Shown here piece after piece: positions 53,431 through 60,498 of a DNA stretch of 64,000 nt (the stretch's first letter is position 1; each line of letters opens with the position of its first letter). The translations under genes were made by a program, and so were the position numbers. The stretch spans positions 104,230 through 168,229 of the forward strand of contig JAVBXY010000017.1 of NCBI GenBank assembly GCA_030824275.1, given 5' to 3'. The DNA is from Rhodocyclaceae bacterium (GTDB taxonomy: Bacteria; Pseudomonadota; Gammaproteobacteria; Burkholderiales; Rhodocyclaceae). Below the pieces are notes generated by a model. The model worked only from the letters and a program-made list of their open reading frames with translations. It did not search any database and was not told the origin of the DNA.

Positions 53431-54146
53431 ACGCAATCATCGACGAGGCTGACGCACCGGCAATCGACGAAGAAAAGTCGGCGCTGGTGATACGGCGATT
53501 CCGCGCTGGCAATGACGAATGCGAATGCGGCGAAGCCGACGAATTCGTCTTCGATGCGCCGGGCTTGGAGACGCAGGCGGCCGAGTGTGCTGGGATCGTG
53601 TTGCCCGAGGGCAACGAAACCCGTGCCACCACGCTGCTGGCTGCCGGCGCACCCCGCGTCTATCTCGGCGGTGCCGTGCTGCTCGACAGCACGCTGGTCG
53701 AACGGCTCGTGGCTGCCTACGGCACTGAGCGCATCGGCATCTATGCGCCTCTACGCCGGCAGACCGTGAGTTGGTCCTTCGAGACCGTCTCCAATGCCGA
53801 CTTCAAGACTGTCACCCCGTCGCACTGCGAGCCGGCCTGGGAAGTGCTGTGGGCCGACGGATCGGGCACGGGCACGCTGGCGTCCTGGTGGCTGAAAACC
53901 ATGGGCGAACTGGGCGCCTCTTCCTTCCTCGTGCGCGTGGACATCCGCGACGACACCGATCTCAATCTGTGTGCCGGCCTCGTCGAGGAACTCGGTGAGG
54001 CGCTCTGGCTTGGCCCCTTGACCGATCCGGCGCCCGCATTGGCCGAGTGGGTGGACTTCGGCCAATGCCGTCAGCTTGCCTTGCCGGTGTCGCTGTATGC
54101 GCAACTCCATGCTGCTCCCGCGCAGCAAACAGGCCTGGCCCCATGA
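53427..54146 (+). CDS. Hypothetical protein with alpha/beta repeats
   Basis: 239 residues. The first 35 residues include EKSALVIRRF, encoded by a repeat copy. The rest alternates strands and helices (AGAPRVYLGGAVLLDS, GIYAPLRRQTVSWSF, ELGEALWLGPLTDP), loosely like a HisA/HisF-type barrel but without its catalytic motifs; this resemblance is by eye only. Four cysteines (CECGE, AECAG) near the N-terminus might bind a metal. It overlaps both neighbours by four bases. Function unknown. Confidence 0.58.
   Translation: MNAIIDEADAPAIDEEKSALVIRRFRAGNDECECGEADEFVFDAPGLETQAAECAGIVLPEGNETRATTLLAAGAPRVYLGGAVLLDSTLVERLVAAYGTERIGIYAPLRRQTVSWSFETVSNADFKTVTPSHCEPAWEVLWADGSGTGTLASWWLKTMGELGASSFLVRVDIRDDTDLNLCAGLVEELGEALWLGPLTDPAPALAEWVDFGQCRQLALPVSLYAQLHAAPAQQTGLAP
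53473..53497 (+). repeat. 25-bp dispersed repeat, copy 13 (in operon hypothetical gene)
   Basis: Core ending GGT, triplet GAT, then ACGGCG. Read in the same direction as the host gene as KSALVIRR, a different frame from the neighbouring copy 12. Confidence 0.82.
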
Positions 54147-54604
54147 AAGCGTTCATCGCCCTGCTTATCTTGCTGCTGGCAGAAGCGGCTCAGGCCCAGG
54201 TTCGCAGCCTGGACAAGGTCCAACTGGTCGACGTCCTGTCCAGTCGTCCACCGTGCTGCGTCATCGACGGTCGCGCCGCTGACCGGCGCCAGAAGGAACC
54301 GCTGGCCGACGCTCTTCCCTGGCGCAGCAACCTCACCATCAAGCCGACGGCCACCGTCGTTGTCATCGCCGACCGCGACCAGGATGCACTGGCCATTGCC
54401 AAGGTGCTGGAAAAGCGCCACCCCGGCAAACCCATCATCGCCGTCAAGGGTGGGCTGGCGACCTGGAAGTCTGCCTCCCTGGCCCTGCTCGCTGCCGCCG
54501 GCATGGACGCCGCCAACAGCGCGCCGCTCGGTTTCGTCATCCCCAGCAACACCTGCGAACACGGCAAGCCTTTGCAGGAACTGCGCTTCGACAAGAAAAA
54601 GTGA
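54143..54604 (+). CDS. Periplasmic rhodanese-like protein
   Basis: 153 residues with signal peptide (ALLILLLAEAAQAQ). The body resembles a rhodanese domain (LVDVLSSRPPCCVIDGRAA, TVVVIADRDQDALAIAKVLEKR, IAVKGGLATWKS) but lacks the active-site cysteine loop in the expected position, so it is likely non-catalytic; a cysteine pair (PPCC) and one near the end (NTCEHG) remain. Located in the molybdoenzyme operon; a role in sulfur-compound handling is speculative. ATG 54143 overlaps the upstream gene. Confidence 0.7.
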   Translation: MKAFIALLILLLAEAAQAQVRSLDKVQLVDVLSSRPPCCVIDGRAADRRQKEPLADALPWRSNLTIKPTATVVVIADRDQDALAIAKVLEKRHPGKPIIAVKGGLATWKSASLALLAAAGMDAANSAPLGFVIPSNTCEHGKPLQELRFDKKK

Positions 54605-54617
54605 GCTGGGCATCGTG

Positions 54618-55721
54618 ATGCTTGCCACACCCGAATTCCACGCCACGCGCTGCGTGCGCTACCGCTTCCGCTACAGCGAATGCAGCCGCTGTGCCGATGC
54701 CTGCCCGCATGAGGCCGTCGCGCTGACCGACGTCGGCGCTGCCATCACCATCGACAAGTGCCGCAACTGCGCCCTGTGCGTTTCCGCCTGCCGCACCGGT
54801 GCCCTTGTTGCCGCCAACTACAAGCCCATCGACATGCTGCGGCAGGCGATCAAGAGCGAGCAGTTCAGCATTGCCTGCGCGCCCTCCGGCTTTGCCGCCG
54901 ACGCCATCGTGCCCTGCCTCGGCGCCCTCGATGCCTCCTTGCTGGCCTATCTGGAAAAGCGTCGTCTGCCCACTACTCTGCTCGGCACCGCCTTGTGCAC
55001 CGACTGCGCCCATGGTGCGAAAGGCGCAGCGCAAATCGAGATCAATCTGGAAGCCTTGGACGAATTGCGCACTGCGGCCGCACCGGCTGAATGGTTGCCG
55101 ATCCGCATCGGCAGCGAGGTGCCGACGCAGACCGAGGCCCAAGCCGACAAGCCGAGCTTCGGCTCCAGCCGCCGTCATCTCTTCCGCCGTCTGCTTGGGC
55201 GCGGCGTCGATGAAGTCATCGCCACCGTCGAAGCCAAACCCAAGGCCGAGCCGATTCCCGACAAGGCCATCCGTGCCGGCGCCTATGCGCTGACGGAGCA
55301 GCGGGAACTGCTGCAAATCGTCGCCGGGCGCAAGGACGGTTTGCCCTTCCGCGTCGACATCCACGAGGGGCTGCCGGCACTGGAGATCAGCATCAATCCC
55401 GGCTGCACCGTCTGCGAAGCCTGCTTCCGCGTCTGTCCCACCGGCGCTCTGAGCATCACCGAAAATCCCGGTGACTGGGCCATCAGTTTCCAGCGCGACC
55501 GTTGCGTCGGCTGCGCGGCCTGCCTGGAAGTCTGCCAGCCGCGCGTGCTCGATGCCGCCGCCAGTTTCGACCTCACGCCGGACCAGCCGGCACGCCCGCT
55601 GATCAGCCTGGGCAAGCAGCGCTGCAATCGTTGCGACCGTTTCTTCGTCTCGGCCCAGCCGGCAGAAACCTGCCCGGTTTGCAGCGACGACCAGGAAGCC
55701 TTTACCGCCATATTTGGCTAG
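54618..55721 (+). CDS. Multi-cluster 4Fe-4S protein with zinc-ribbon tail
   Basis: 367 residues. Two ferredoxin motifs near the N-terminus (CSRCADACP, CRNCALCVSACR), a middle region with single cysteines (SIACAPSGF, TALCTDCAHG), two further ferredoxin motifs (CTVCEACFRVCP, CVGCAACLEVCQ) and a C-terminal CNRC...CPVC ribbon. It is probably a cytoplasmic electron-transfer or assembly factor for the molybdoenzyme, similar in style to accessory iron-sulfur proteins in formate dehydrogenase clusters. ATG 54618 (GTG 54615 is in frame). Confidence 0.82.
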   Translation: MLATPEFHATRCVRYRFRYSECSRCADACPHEAVALTDVGAAITIDKCRNCALCVSACRTGALVAANYKPIDMLRQAIKSEQFSIACAPSGFAADAIVPCLGALDASLLAYLEKRRLPTTLLGTALCTDCAHGAKGAAQIEINLEALDELRTAAAPAEWLPIRIGSEVPTQTEAQADKPSFGSSRRHLFRRLLGRGVDEVIATVEAKPKAEPIPDKAIRAGAYALTEQRELLQIVAGRKDGLPFRVDIHEGLPALEISINPGCTVCEACFRVCPTGALSITENPGDWAISFQRDRCVGCAACLEVCQPRVLDAAASFDLTPDQPARPLISLGKQRCNRCDRFFVSAQPAETCPVCSDDQEAFTAIFG

Positions 55722-55730
55722 GAGAACTAT

Positions 55731-56132
55731 ATGGAATGGGAATTCACCCCGCAGGAAGTGGTCAAGGGCGAAATCGGCTACGGCCTTGCCGACTTCCGTC
55801 ACGATCTCGCCGAGGAAGTGCGGCAGAACGTCACCGGCGACACGGAAGTCTTCGCCCGCACCTATCACCTGCTCTACGACCTCTGCTACGCGCTGGCCAC
55901 CAGCAAGGACATCGAAGCCCATCTCGCCACCTATGCCTACGACCCGCCGACGGTACAGTTCCTGCGCGAGATGCAGGTCATGATGGCCGGCAACGTCGAG
56001 ATGCTCGGCGCCATCCTGCAACGCCAGATCATGGATCGCATCGAGGCCGGCATGCCACTGGAGGCCGCGATTGCCGACGTCGCCGAGTGGCATGGTGCGC
56101 TGGTGACGGACGACGCGGCTCTGGCCTCATGA
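55731..56132 (+). CDS. Hypothetical protein of the molybdoenzyme operon
   Basis: 133 residues, acidic and helical (AEEVRQNVTGDTEVFARTYHLLYDLCYALATSKDIEAHLA), no export signal. An AGGAGA site precedes ATG 55731. I do not recognise a family. It overlaps moaA by four bases, so it is tightly linked to the operon and may act in assembly. Confidence 0.62.
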   Translation: MEWEFTPQEVVKGEIGYGLADFRHDLAEEVRQNVTGDTEVFARTYHLLYDLCYALATSKDIEAHLATYAYDPPTVQFLREMQVMMAGNVEMLGAILQRQIMDRIEAGMPLEAAIADVAEWHGALVTDDAALAS

Positions 56133-57109
56133 ACACCCGCCTGCGTGACGGCCACGGCCGCGCCATCGACTATCTGCGGCTGTCGCTCACCGACCGCTGC
56201 GATCTGCGCTGCACCTATTGCATGCCCGAGGGCTTCCGCGATTTCGAGACGCGGGACCATTGGCTCACGGCGGAGGAGATTCGTCGTGTCGTCGCCGCCT
56301 TCGTCGGCCTCGGCGTGCGCCGCGTGCGCCTCACCGGCGGCGAACCGCTGACGCGCCGCGAGGCAGTCGACATCGCGCACAGCATCGGCCATCTGCCCGG
56401 CCTCGACGACCTGTCGCTGACCACCAACGGCACCCAGCTCGCCCGCCATGCCGTCGCCCTGCGCGATGCCGGCGTCAAGCGGCTCAACGTCAGCCTCGAT
56501 ACCCTGGACCGCGACCGTTTCACCGCCATCACCGGCCACGATGCGCTACCGGCCGTGCTGGCGGGCTTGCAGGCAGCCAGCGACGCCGGTTTCGGGCCGA
56601 TCAAGATCAACATGGTGTTGCTGGGTGGCGTCAATGAGGACGAAGCCGAGGCCATGGCGGATTACTGCATCGCCCGTGGTTTCGTGCTGCGCTTCATCGA
56701 GGTCATGCCCCTGGGCGAAAGCGGTCGTCGCGCGTCGCCGGTGGATTTGCCGGCCATTCGCCGGCGGCTTCAGCAGCGTCTCGGCCTGATCGACGGCGTG
56801 GTGCCCGGCGGCGGCCCGGCGCGTTACCTGACAACTGCGGATAGGCGCGGCAGCATCGGCTTCATCACGCCCATGAGCCAGCATTTCTGCGAAACCTGCA
56901 ACCGGGTGCGCATCTCCGCCGAGGGCAAGCTGCTGCTCTGCCTGGGCCAGGAGGACAGCCTCGATCTGCGCACGCTCTTGCGCGCCGGAGCGAGCGATAA
57001 GGAATTGGGCGAGGCGATTCGTGCTGCCGTGCTGCGCAAGCCCGAGCGCCACGAGTTCAACTCGGCGCCCGGCAAGATCGTTCGCATCATGGCGCAGACG
57101 GGAGGCTGA
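56129..57109 (+). CDS. moaA: GTP 3',8-cyclase MoaA
   Basis: 326 residues. Radical SAM motif CDLRCTYC (CxxxCxxC), RLTGGEP, and the C-terminal second cluster motif CETCNRVRIS...LLLCLG. MoaA performs the first step of molybdopterin synthesis; a dedicated copy in this operon would raise cofactor supply for the enzyme. The family's usual C-terminal GG is present (QTGG). ATG 56129 overlaps the upstream gene. It converges on the DksA-like gene. Confidence 0.95.
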   Translation: MNTRLRDGHGRAIDYLRLSLTDRCDLRCTYCMPEGFRDFETRDHWLTAEEIRRVVAAFVGLGVRRVRLTGGEPLTRREAVDIAHSIGHLPGLDDLSLTTNGTQLARHAVALRDAGVKRLNVSLDTLDRDRFTAITGHDALPAVLAGLQAASDAGFGPIKINMVLLGGVNEDEAEAMADYCIARGFVLRFIEVMPLGESGRRASPVDLPAIRRRLQQRLGLIDGVVPGGGPARYLTTADRRGSIGFITPMSQHFCETCNRVRISAEGKLLLCLGQEDSLDLRTLLRAGASDKELGEAIRAAVLRKPERHEFNSAPGKIVRIMAQTGG

Positions 57110-57130
57110 GCCCCCGTCAGGCGCCGCCAC

Positions 57131-57478
57131 CTAGCCCTTGACGCAGTCCTCGCAGAAGGGCGTCGCCGGGTCGTGCTCCAGGCGCGCGGCGTCGATTTCG
57201 TCGCCGCAGCGACAGCATTCGCCGTAGTTGCCCTTGGCGTCACGGTCCTGCGCGGCTTCGGTCTTGCGCAATTCCATACGCAGGCGCTCCACCGAACTGG
57301 CCGCCACGGCCTGCAATTGCAGGGCTTCGTTGCGGGTCAGACCGTCCTGGTCCTCGAAATCGTGGGGCACGGGTGCAGCGGCGACCTCAGTGCGGAGCAG
57401 CTCTTCGCGCAGCGAGTCGTGGCGTTTTTTCAGCAGCGTCGCCGTATCGCCAGCGCCGACTTTCAGGGATGTGTTCAT
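57131..57478 (-). CDS. DksA/TraR-type C4 zinc-finger protein
   Basis: 115 residues. The zinc finger is CCRCGDEIDAARLEHDPATPFCEDC (C4 type), preceded by a helical region (RNEALQLQAVAASSVERLRMELRKTEAA). Short DksA-like proteins bind RNA polymerase or act as general small regulators. The N-terminus (LKVGAGDTATLL) is formed by a dispersed-repeat copy that supplies residues 6-13. It is separate from the molybdoenzyme operon and convergent with moaA. Confidence 0.85.
   Translation of the reverse strand: MNTSLKVGAGDTATLLKKRHDSLREELLRTEVAAAPVPHDFEDQDGLTRNEALQLQAVAASSVERLRMELRKTEAAQDRDAKGNYGECCRCGDEIDAARLEHDPATPFCEDCVKG
57440..57464 (-). repeat. 25-bp dispersed repeat, copy 14 (in DksA-like gene)
   Basis: One mismatch (G at the first position), core intact, triplet GAT. 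Read in frame as KVGAGDTA near the N-terminus. Confidence 0.82.
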
Positions 57479-57555
57479 GGGGCAGCGCCGCAGCGGAAGA
57501 GAAAAAGGTCATCGAGGGTAACAGGTCCGGGGCTTCACTGCCGAAGAAACCTTAC

Positions 57556-57972
57556 TCAAGGGGCTTTGATGCGTCCCACCAACAATGCCTGCACGTCGGC
57601 TGTCGTCCATTCGCCGCGTACCCCCGGTGGAGCGCCATCGACGGCCGGGAAGTTCATCAATTCCAGCGCCTTGCCCTGCTTGCCCTTGTGCCGGTACTGG
57701 CCGTCGATAAGGATCACGATGGGAATATGCCCGGAAAGCCCTACGGCTTGCATGCGCCGGATGCCTTCCTGGCCCTCAATGTCGATTTCCTTGACTCGCA
57801 CTTTGCCGCCTTGCGCCGCAAGCCATTCGCGTAGTGGCGCCAGTGCCGTTTTTACCGGCGGGTGTGGCATGGCGAGAATCTCCACCGCTGGTGGCCCCGC
57901 CAGAGTGTGATCGGCGATGAGTGCCAGGGTGATGGTGGCCAGGGCACCTAAAAAATTTCGACGTGCATTCAT
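57556..57972 (-). CDS. Exported thioredoxin-fold-like hypothetical protein
   Basis: 138 residues with signal peptide (NFLGALATITLALIADHTLAG). The body (VKTALAPLREWLAAQGGKVRVKEIDIEGQEGIRRMQAVGLSGHIPIVILIDGQ) suggests a thioredoxin-like or glutaredoxin-like fold, but no CxxC active site is present. It lies 10 bases after the DUF4395 gene and is probably co-transcribed with it from the FNR-box region. Confidence 0.65.
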   Translation of the reverse strand: MNARRNFLGALATITLALIADHTLAGPPAVEILAMPHPPVKTALAPLREWLAAQGGKVRVKEIDIEGQEGIRRMQAVGLSGHIPIVILIDGQYRHKGKQGKALELMNFPAVDGAPPGVRGEWTTADVQALLVGRIKAP

Positions 57973-57982
57973 CGTTGTTTCC

Positions 57983-58711
57983 CTATTTGCAGTTGTTATG
58001 CAGCTTCCACATTTCTGCGTGACCCATGGCAACGGCCCAGTCCGGCGGCGTGCATTTCTGGTTGGCCGGTGCAGTCGCCGGGGCAACTGTCGCTATGGCT
58101 CCCACTGCCGGGAACCATCGCTGGGCGACAAGACCGATTAGGATGAAAAAGACGAGGACAATCGCCGTACCGCCAGCGCCGACTTTTTGGCTCGCATGCG
58201 GGGTGAAGACTTCACAGCTTCCACCAGGGCAATACTGCGCCTGCCGGCGCGCAAAGGCGTTGTAGATATTGCAGGCGAGGCAGATGCCGAATGCGCTCTC
58301 GAAGAACATCAAGACAAGACAGGTGGCACAGACGATCAGGTTGATTGGTCCAACCACGTTGTTCAACACGATCAGGTAGAACATCACGACCGCCAGCGTC
58401 CAGCCCACCGCCCAGGCAAAACGCTTTTGCGGCGCGCCGGACCATTCCGGCACCTGCCCGCGCACGGCTAAGCGACCGAGGATCATGCTCGGCGAATGGC
58501 GTGGGTTGATGAAGATGCGGATCGTGAAATCGATCAGGAAGGCGATGACGAAAATCTGCGTCAGGCGGAAATTGCCCATCAGCCAGGAGTTCAGAAAGGA
58601 CACCAGGGCGAAGAAGAACAGGATGCCGGCTGCGGCCCGCACCTCGCGTTCGTTCAATACCGGCACTTCGTAACCGGCGACCGTCTCGCCGAAGCCGAAC
58701 AATTTCACCAT
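57983..58711 (-). CDS. DUF4395 membrane protein with repeat-encoded segment
   Basis: 242 residues. The DUF4395 region (about 15-150) holds four membrane helices (LNEREVRAAAGILFFFALVSFLNS, CATCLVLMFFESAFGICLACNIY) with cysteines at helix ends (CLACN, YCPGGSC). After it, KVGAGGTA is encoded by a repeat copy, then a fifth helix (IVLVFFILIGLVAQRWF) and a short tail with two cysteines. Start ATG 58711 with AGGAAA upstream. The FNR-like box at 58771 lies about 42 bp from a possible start site for this gene. Confidence 0.82.
   Translation of the reverse strand: MVKLFGFGETVAGYEVPVLNEREVRAAAGILFFFALVSFLNSWLMGNFRLTQIFVIAFLIDFTIRIFINPRHSPSMILGRLAVRGQVPEWSGAPQKRFAWAVGWTLAVVMFYLIVLNNVVGPINLIVCATCLVLMFFESAFGICLACNIYNAFARRQAQYCPGGSCEVFTPHASQKVGAGGTAIVLVFFILIGLVAQRWFPAVGAIATVAPATAPANQKCTPPDWAVAMGHAEMWKLHNNCK
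58163..58187 (-). repeat. 25-bp dispersed repeat, copy 15 (in DUF4395 gene)
   Basis: Perfect core, triplet GGT, same strand as the gene. Read as KVGAGGTA just before the last membrane helix. Confidence 0.85.
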
Positions 58712-58770
58712 GGGATTTTCCTTTCGCCTGAGTTTGGCTTGAGCATAGTGCGCGGCGACATTGGCCTTGT

Positions 58771-58784
58771 ATGATTCAAATCAT
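58771..58784. promoter_or_regulatory. FNR/Crp-like palindromic box
   Basis: ATGATT-CA-AATCAT, a perfect palindrome containing TGAT-N4-ATCA, directly before the Crp/Fnr gene start at 58785. It overlaps a TATGAT -10-like hexamer (58770-58775) for that gene, and lies about -42 from a predicted start (about 58735; -10 TATGCT at 58747-58742, reverse) of the divergent DUF4395 gene. This fits self-repression plus class II activation. Confidence 0.6.
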
Positions 58785-59396
58785 ATGAGCAAGGAAACCA
58801 GTCTTCCACCGCCGCTGGCTGGCGTGTCGCCCCGGCAACGGCGGTTGGCCGCCGGCGAGGTGCTGTTCCGTCAGGGCGACCGCACGGCGGGCATCTACCG
58901 GCTGATCGAAGGGCGGGTGCGGCTGGTGCGGGTGACGCCGGACGGTACAGCGGTGAATTTGCATCAGGCCCGGCCTGGCGAGACTTTCGCCGAGGCTTCG
59001 TTGTTCTCAGCCCACTACCACTGCGATGCGGTCGCCGATGTGGATAGCCTGGTCGGCCTCTATCCGAAAGCGGCGCTGACGGCGCACCTGCGCGATGATC
59101 CCGAGGCGCTCTGGCTGTTCGCCGCCGATCTGGCCCGTCACCTGCAAGGCCTGCGCGGCCGCTACGAATTGCGGCAGATACGCTCCGCCCCCGAGCGGGT
59201 GCTCCAGTTCCTGCGCCTGCGCTGCGATGCGGAGGGCTGTTTCCGTCCCGACGGCACACTCAAGAACCTGGCCGCCGAACTGGGCATGAGCCACGAAGCG
59301 CTGTACAGAGCCCTGGCCGCGCTGGAGACAGAGGGTCGTCTTATCCGAGTCGATAACTTGCTGCGGATGATCCCTTCGACCGGGCATGGCGCTTGA
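58785..59396 (+). CDS. Crp/Fnr family transcriptional regulator
   Basis: 203 residues. Cyclic-nucleotide-like barrel (about 15-120: LAAGEVLFRQGDRTAGIYRLIEGRVRLV, RPGETFAEASLFS) and a C-terminal HTH (LKNLAAELGMSHEALYRALAALETEG). There is no N-terminal cysteine cluster for iron-sulfur binding. It is divergent from the DUF4395 operon, with a palindromic box in between that overlaps its own -10 region. ATG 58785 lies directly after the palindrome, so the transcript may be nearly leaderless. Confidence 0.88.
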   Translation: MSKETSLPPPLAGVSPRQRRLAAGEVLFRQGDRTAGIYRLIEGRVRLVRVTPDGTAVNLHQARPGETFAEASLFSAHYHCDAVADVDSLVGLYPKAALTAHLRDDPEALWLFAADLARHLQGLRGRYELRQIRSAPERVLQFLRLRCDAEGCFRPDGTLKNLAAELGMSHEALYRALAALETEGRLIRVDNLLRMIPSTGHGA

Positions 59397-59428
59397 ATAT
59401 GCCTGAATTGGGTAGTACACTGCCCAAT
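59393..59428 (+). promoter_or_regulatory. Promoter and palindromic operator, probably leaderless
   Basis: TTGAAT (59393-59398), a 17-base spacer and TACACT (59416-59421) place the transcription start at about 59429, the first base of the ATG. The palindrome ATTGGGTAG-TACA-CTGCCCAAT (59407-59428) spans the -10 element. A regulator bound there would block transcription, and the gene product itself has a winged helix, so autoregulation is likely. Confidence 0.55.
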
Positions 59429-60046
59429 ATGGGTTTGAAACTCAAAAAATCTCCGCAAGCAACGATCAGCCTGGCTGATGCCTTGTTCTCCGGCACCCAG
59501 CAACGGGTGCTCGCCTATTTGTTCGGCCAACCCGACCGCAGTTTCTACGCGACCGAGCTGATCGGTCTTACCGGCGGGGGCTCGGGGGCGGTGCAGCGAG
59601 AACTGGCACGCCTTGCGGGGAGCGGACTGGTGACGGTGACGCAGTTCGGCAACCGCAAGAATTATCAGGCAAATCCGGCCGCGCCGATTTATGCCGAACT
59701 CTGCGGTATTGCCATGAAGACTGTCGGCCTCGCCGAACCTTTGTGCGCAGCGCTGGCCCCCCTGGCCGACCGCATCCACATAGCCTTTGTCTTCGGCTCG
59801 GTGGCCAGTGGCAGTGACACTGCAACAAGCGATATCGACGTTCTGGTGATTACCGACGATCTCGACTATGCCGATGTTTTCGCCGCGCTGCAAACCGCCG
59901 AGGCCCGTCTGGCGCGGCCGGTCAATCCTACGCTTTACACACCCATCGCCTGGCGTCGCAAGCGCAAGGAAGGCAATGCCTTTGTCACCAAGGTGGCCAC
60001 GCGGCCCAAGATCATGCTGATTGGTACAGAGGCCGATCTTGGCTGA
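59429..60046 (+). CDS. Winged-helix nucleotidyltransferase (MNT-like)
   Basis: 205 residues. The N-terminal winged helix (about 8-90: SGTQQRVLAYLFGQPDRSFYATELIGLTGGG) is followed by a nucleotidyltransferase domain (about 105-200) with GSVASGSDTATSDIDVLVI, the G-S...D-x-D motif. Paired with a HEPN-like gene it recalls MNT/HEPN toxin-antitoxin systems, in which the nucleotidyltransferase modifies or neutralises the toxin. ATG 59429 is preferred over the upstream in-frame 59393 start because the latter would place the operator inside the gene. Confidence 0.8.
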   Translation: MGLKLKKSPQATISLADALFSGTQQRVLAYLFGQPDRSFYATELIGLTGGGSGAVQRELARLAGSGLVTVTQFGNRKNYQANPAAPIYAELCGIAMKTVGLAEPLCAALAPLADRIHIAFVFGSVASGSDTATSDIDVLVITDDLDYADVFAALQTAEARLARPVNPTLYTPIAWRRKRKEGNAFVTKVATRPKIMLIGTEADLG

Positions 60047-60485
60047 AACGCCGGCCGAGCTTGTCAATCTGGCGCGAATCGGCAAGCTTGCCGTCGAGCC
60101 CGGCACTGCCGTCGAGATAGCCGGCCTGCTGAAGTCGGGCCGGGAACGCCTGAAGGATGCGCTCAACGCAGAATTGGCCCTTTCCAGTCGCTTCGACCTG
60201 GCCTACAACGCCGCCCATGCATTTTCCCTTGCCGCTCTGCGTTGGCATGGCTATCGTTCGGACAACCGCTATCTGGTTTTTCAATCCCTGCCGCATACGC
60301 TGGGGTTGCCGGCGCCGGTCTGGCGGGTGCTGGCCAAGGCTCACGAAGTGCGCAATCTGGCCGAGTATGAAGGGACGTTCGAGGCCGACGAGCAACTGCT
60401 GCACAGCCTCATCGATGCGGCGGAAAAGGTGTGGCAGAGAGCGCAAGCGCTACCGAAACTGCCTGGGCCTGCTATTCAAGAATAG
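60039..60485 (+). CDS. HEPN-like protein, partner of the nucleotidyltransferase
   Basis: 148 residues from TTG 60039 (TTG 60021 is also in frame). All-helical: ALNAELALSSRFDLAYNAAHAFSLAALRWHGYRSDNRYLVFQ followed by AHEVRNLAEYEGTF. The R-N...Y-E pattern resembles HEPN domains next to nucleotidyltransferases, though the usual RNase histidine (Rx4-6H) is not present, so RNase activity is uncertain. It overlaps the nucleotidyltransferase gene by eight bases. G+C is similar to the chromosome, unlike the genes that follow. Confidence 0.65.
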   Translation: MAETPAELVNLARIGKLAVEPGTAVEIAGLLKSGRERLKDALNAELALSSRFDLAYNAAHAFSLAALRWHGYRSDNRYLVFQSLPHTLGLPAPVWRVLAKAHEVRNLAEYEGTFEADEQLLHSLIDAAEKVWQRAQALPKLPGPAIQE

Positions 60486-60498
60486 AGATAGTGCCGAA

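Noticed and set aside
54726..54745. A further repeat copy in the 4Fe-4S protein gene (GACGTCGGCGCTGCC)
   Set aside because: It lacks the AAAA start and diverges after GCTG; ordinary coding sequence.
60157..60498. A longer SIR2 gene starting at 60157
   Set aside because: The extra region overlaps the HEPN-like gene in another frame and has shadow-like composition; ATG 60499 directly precedes the conserved start of the domain.
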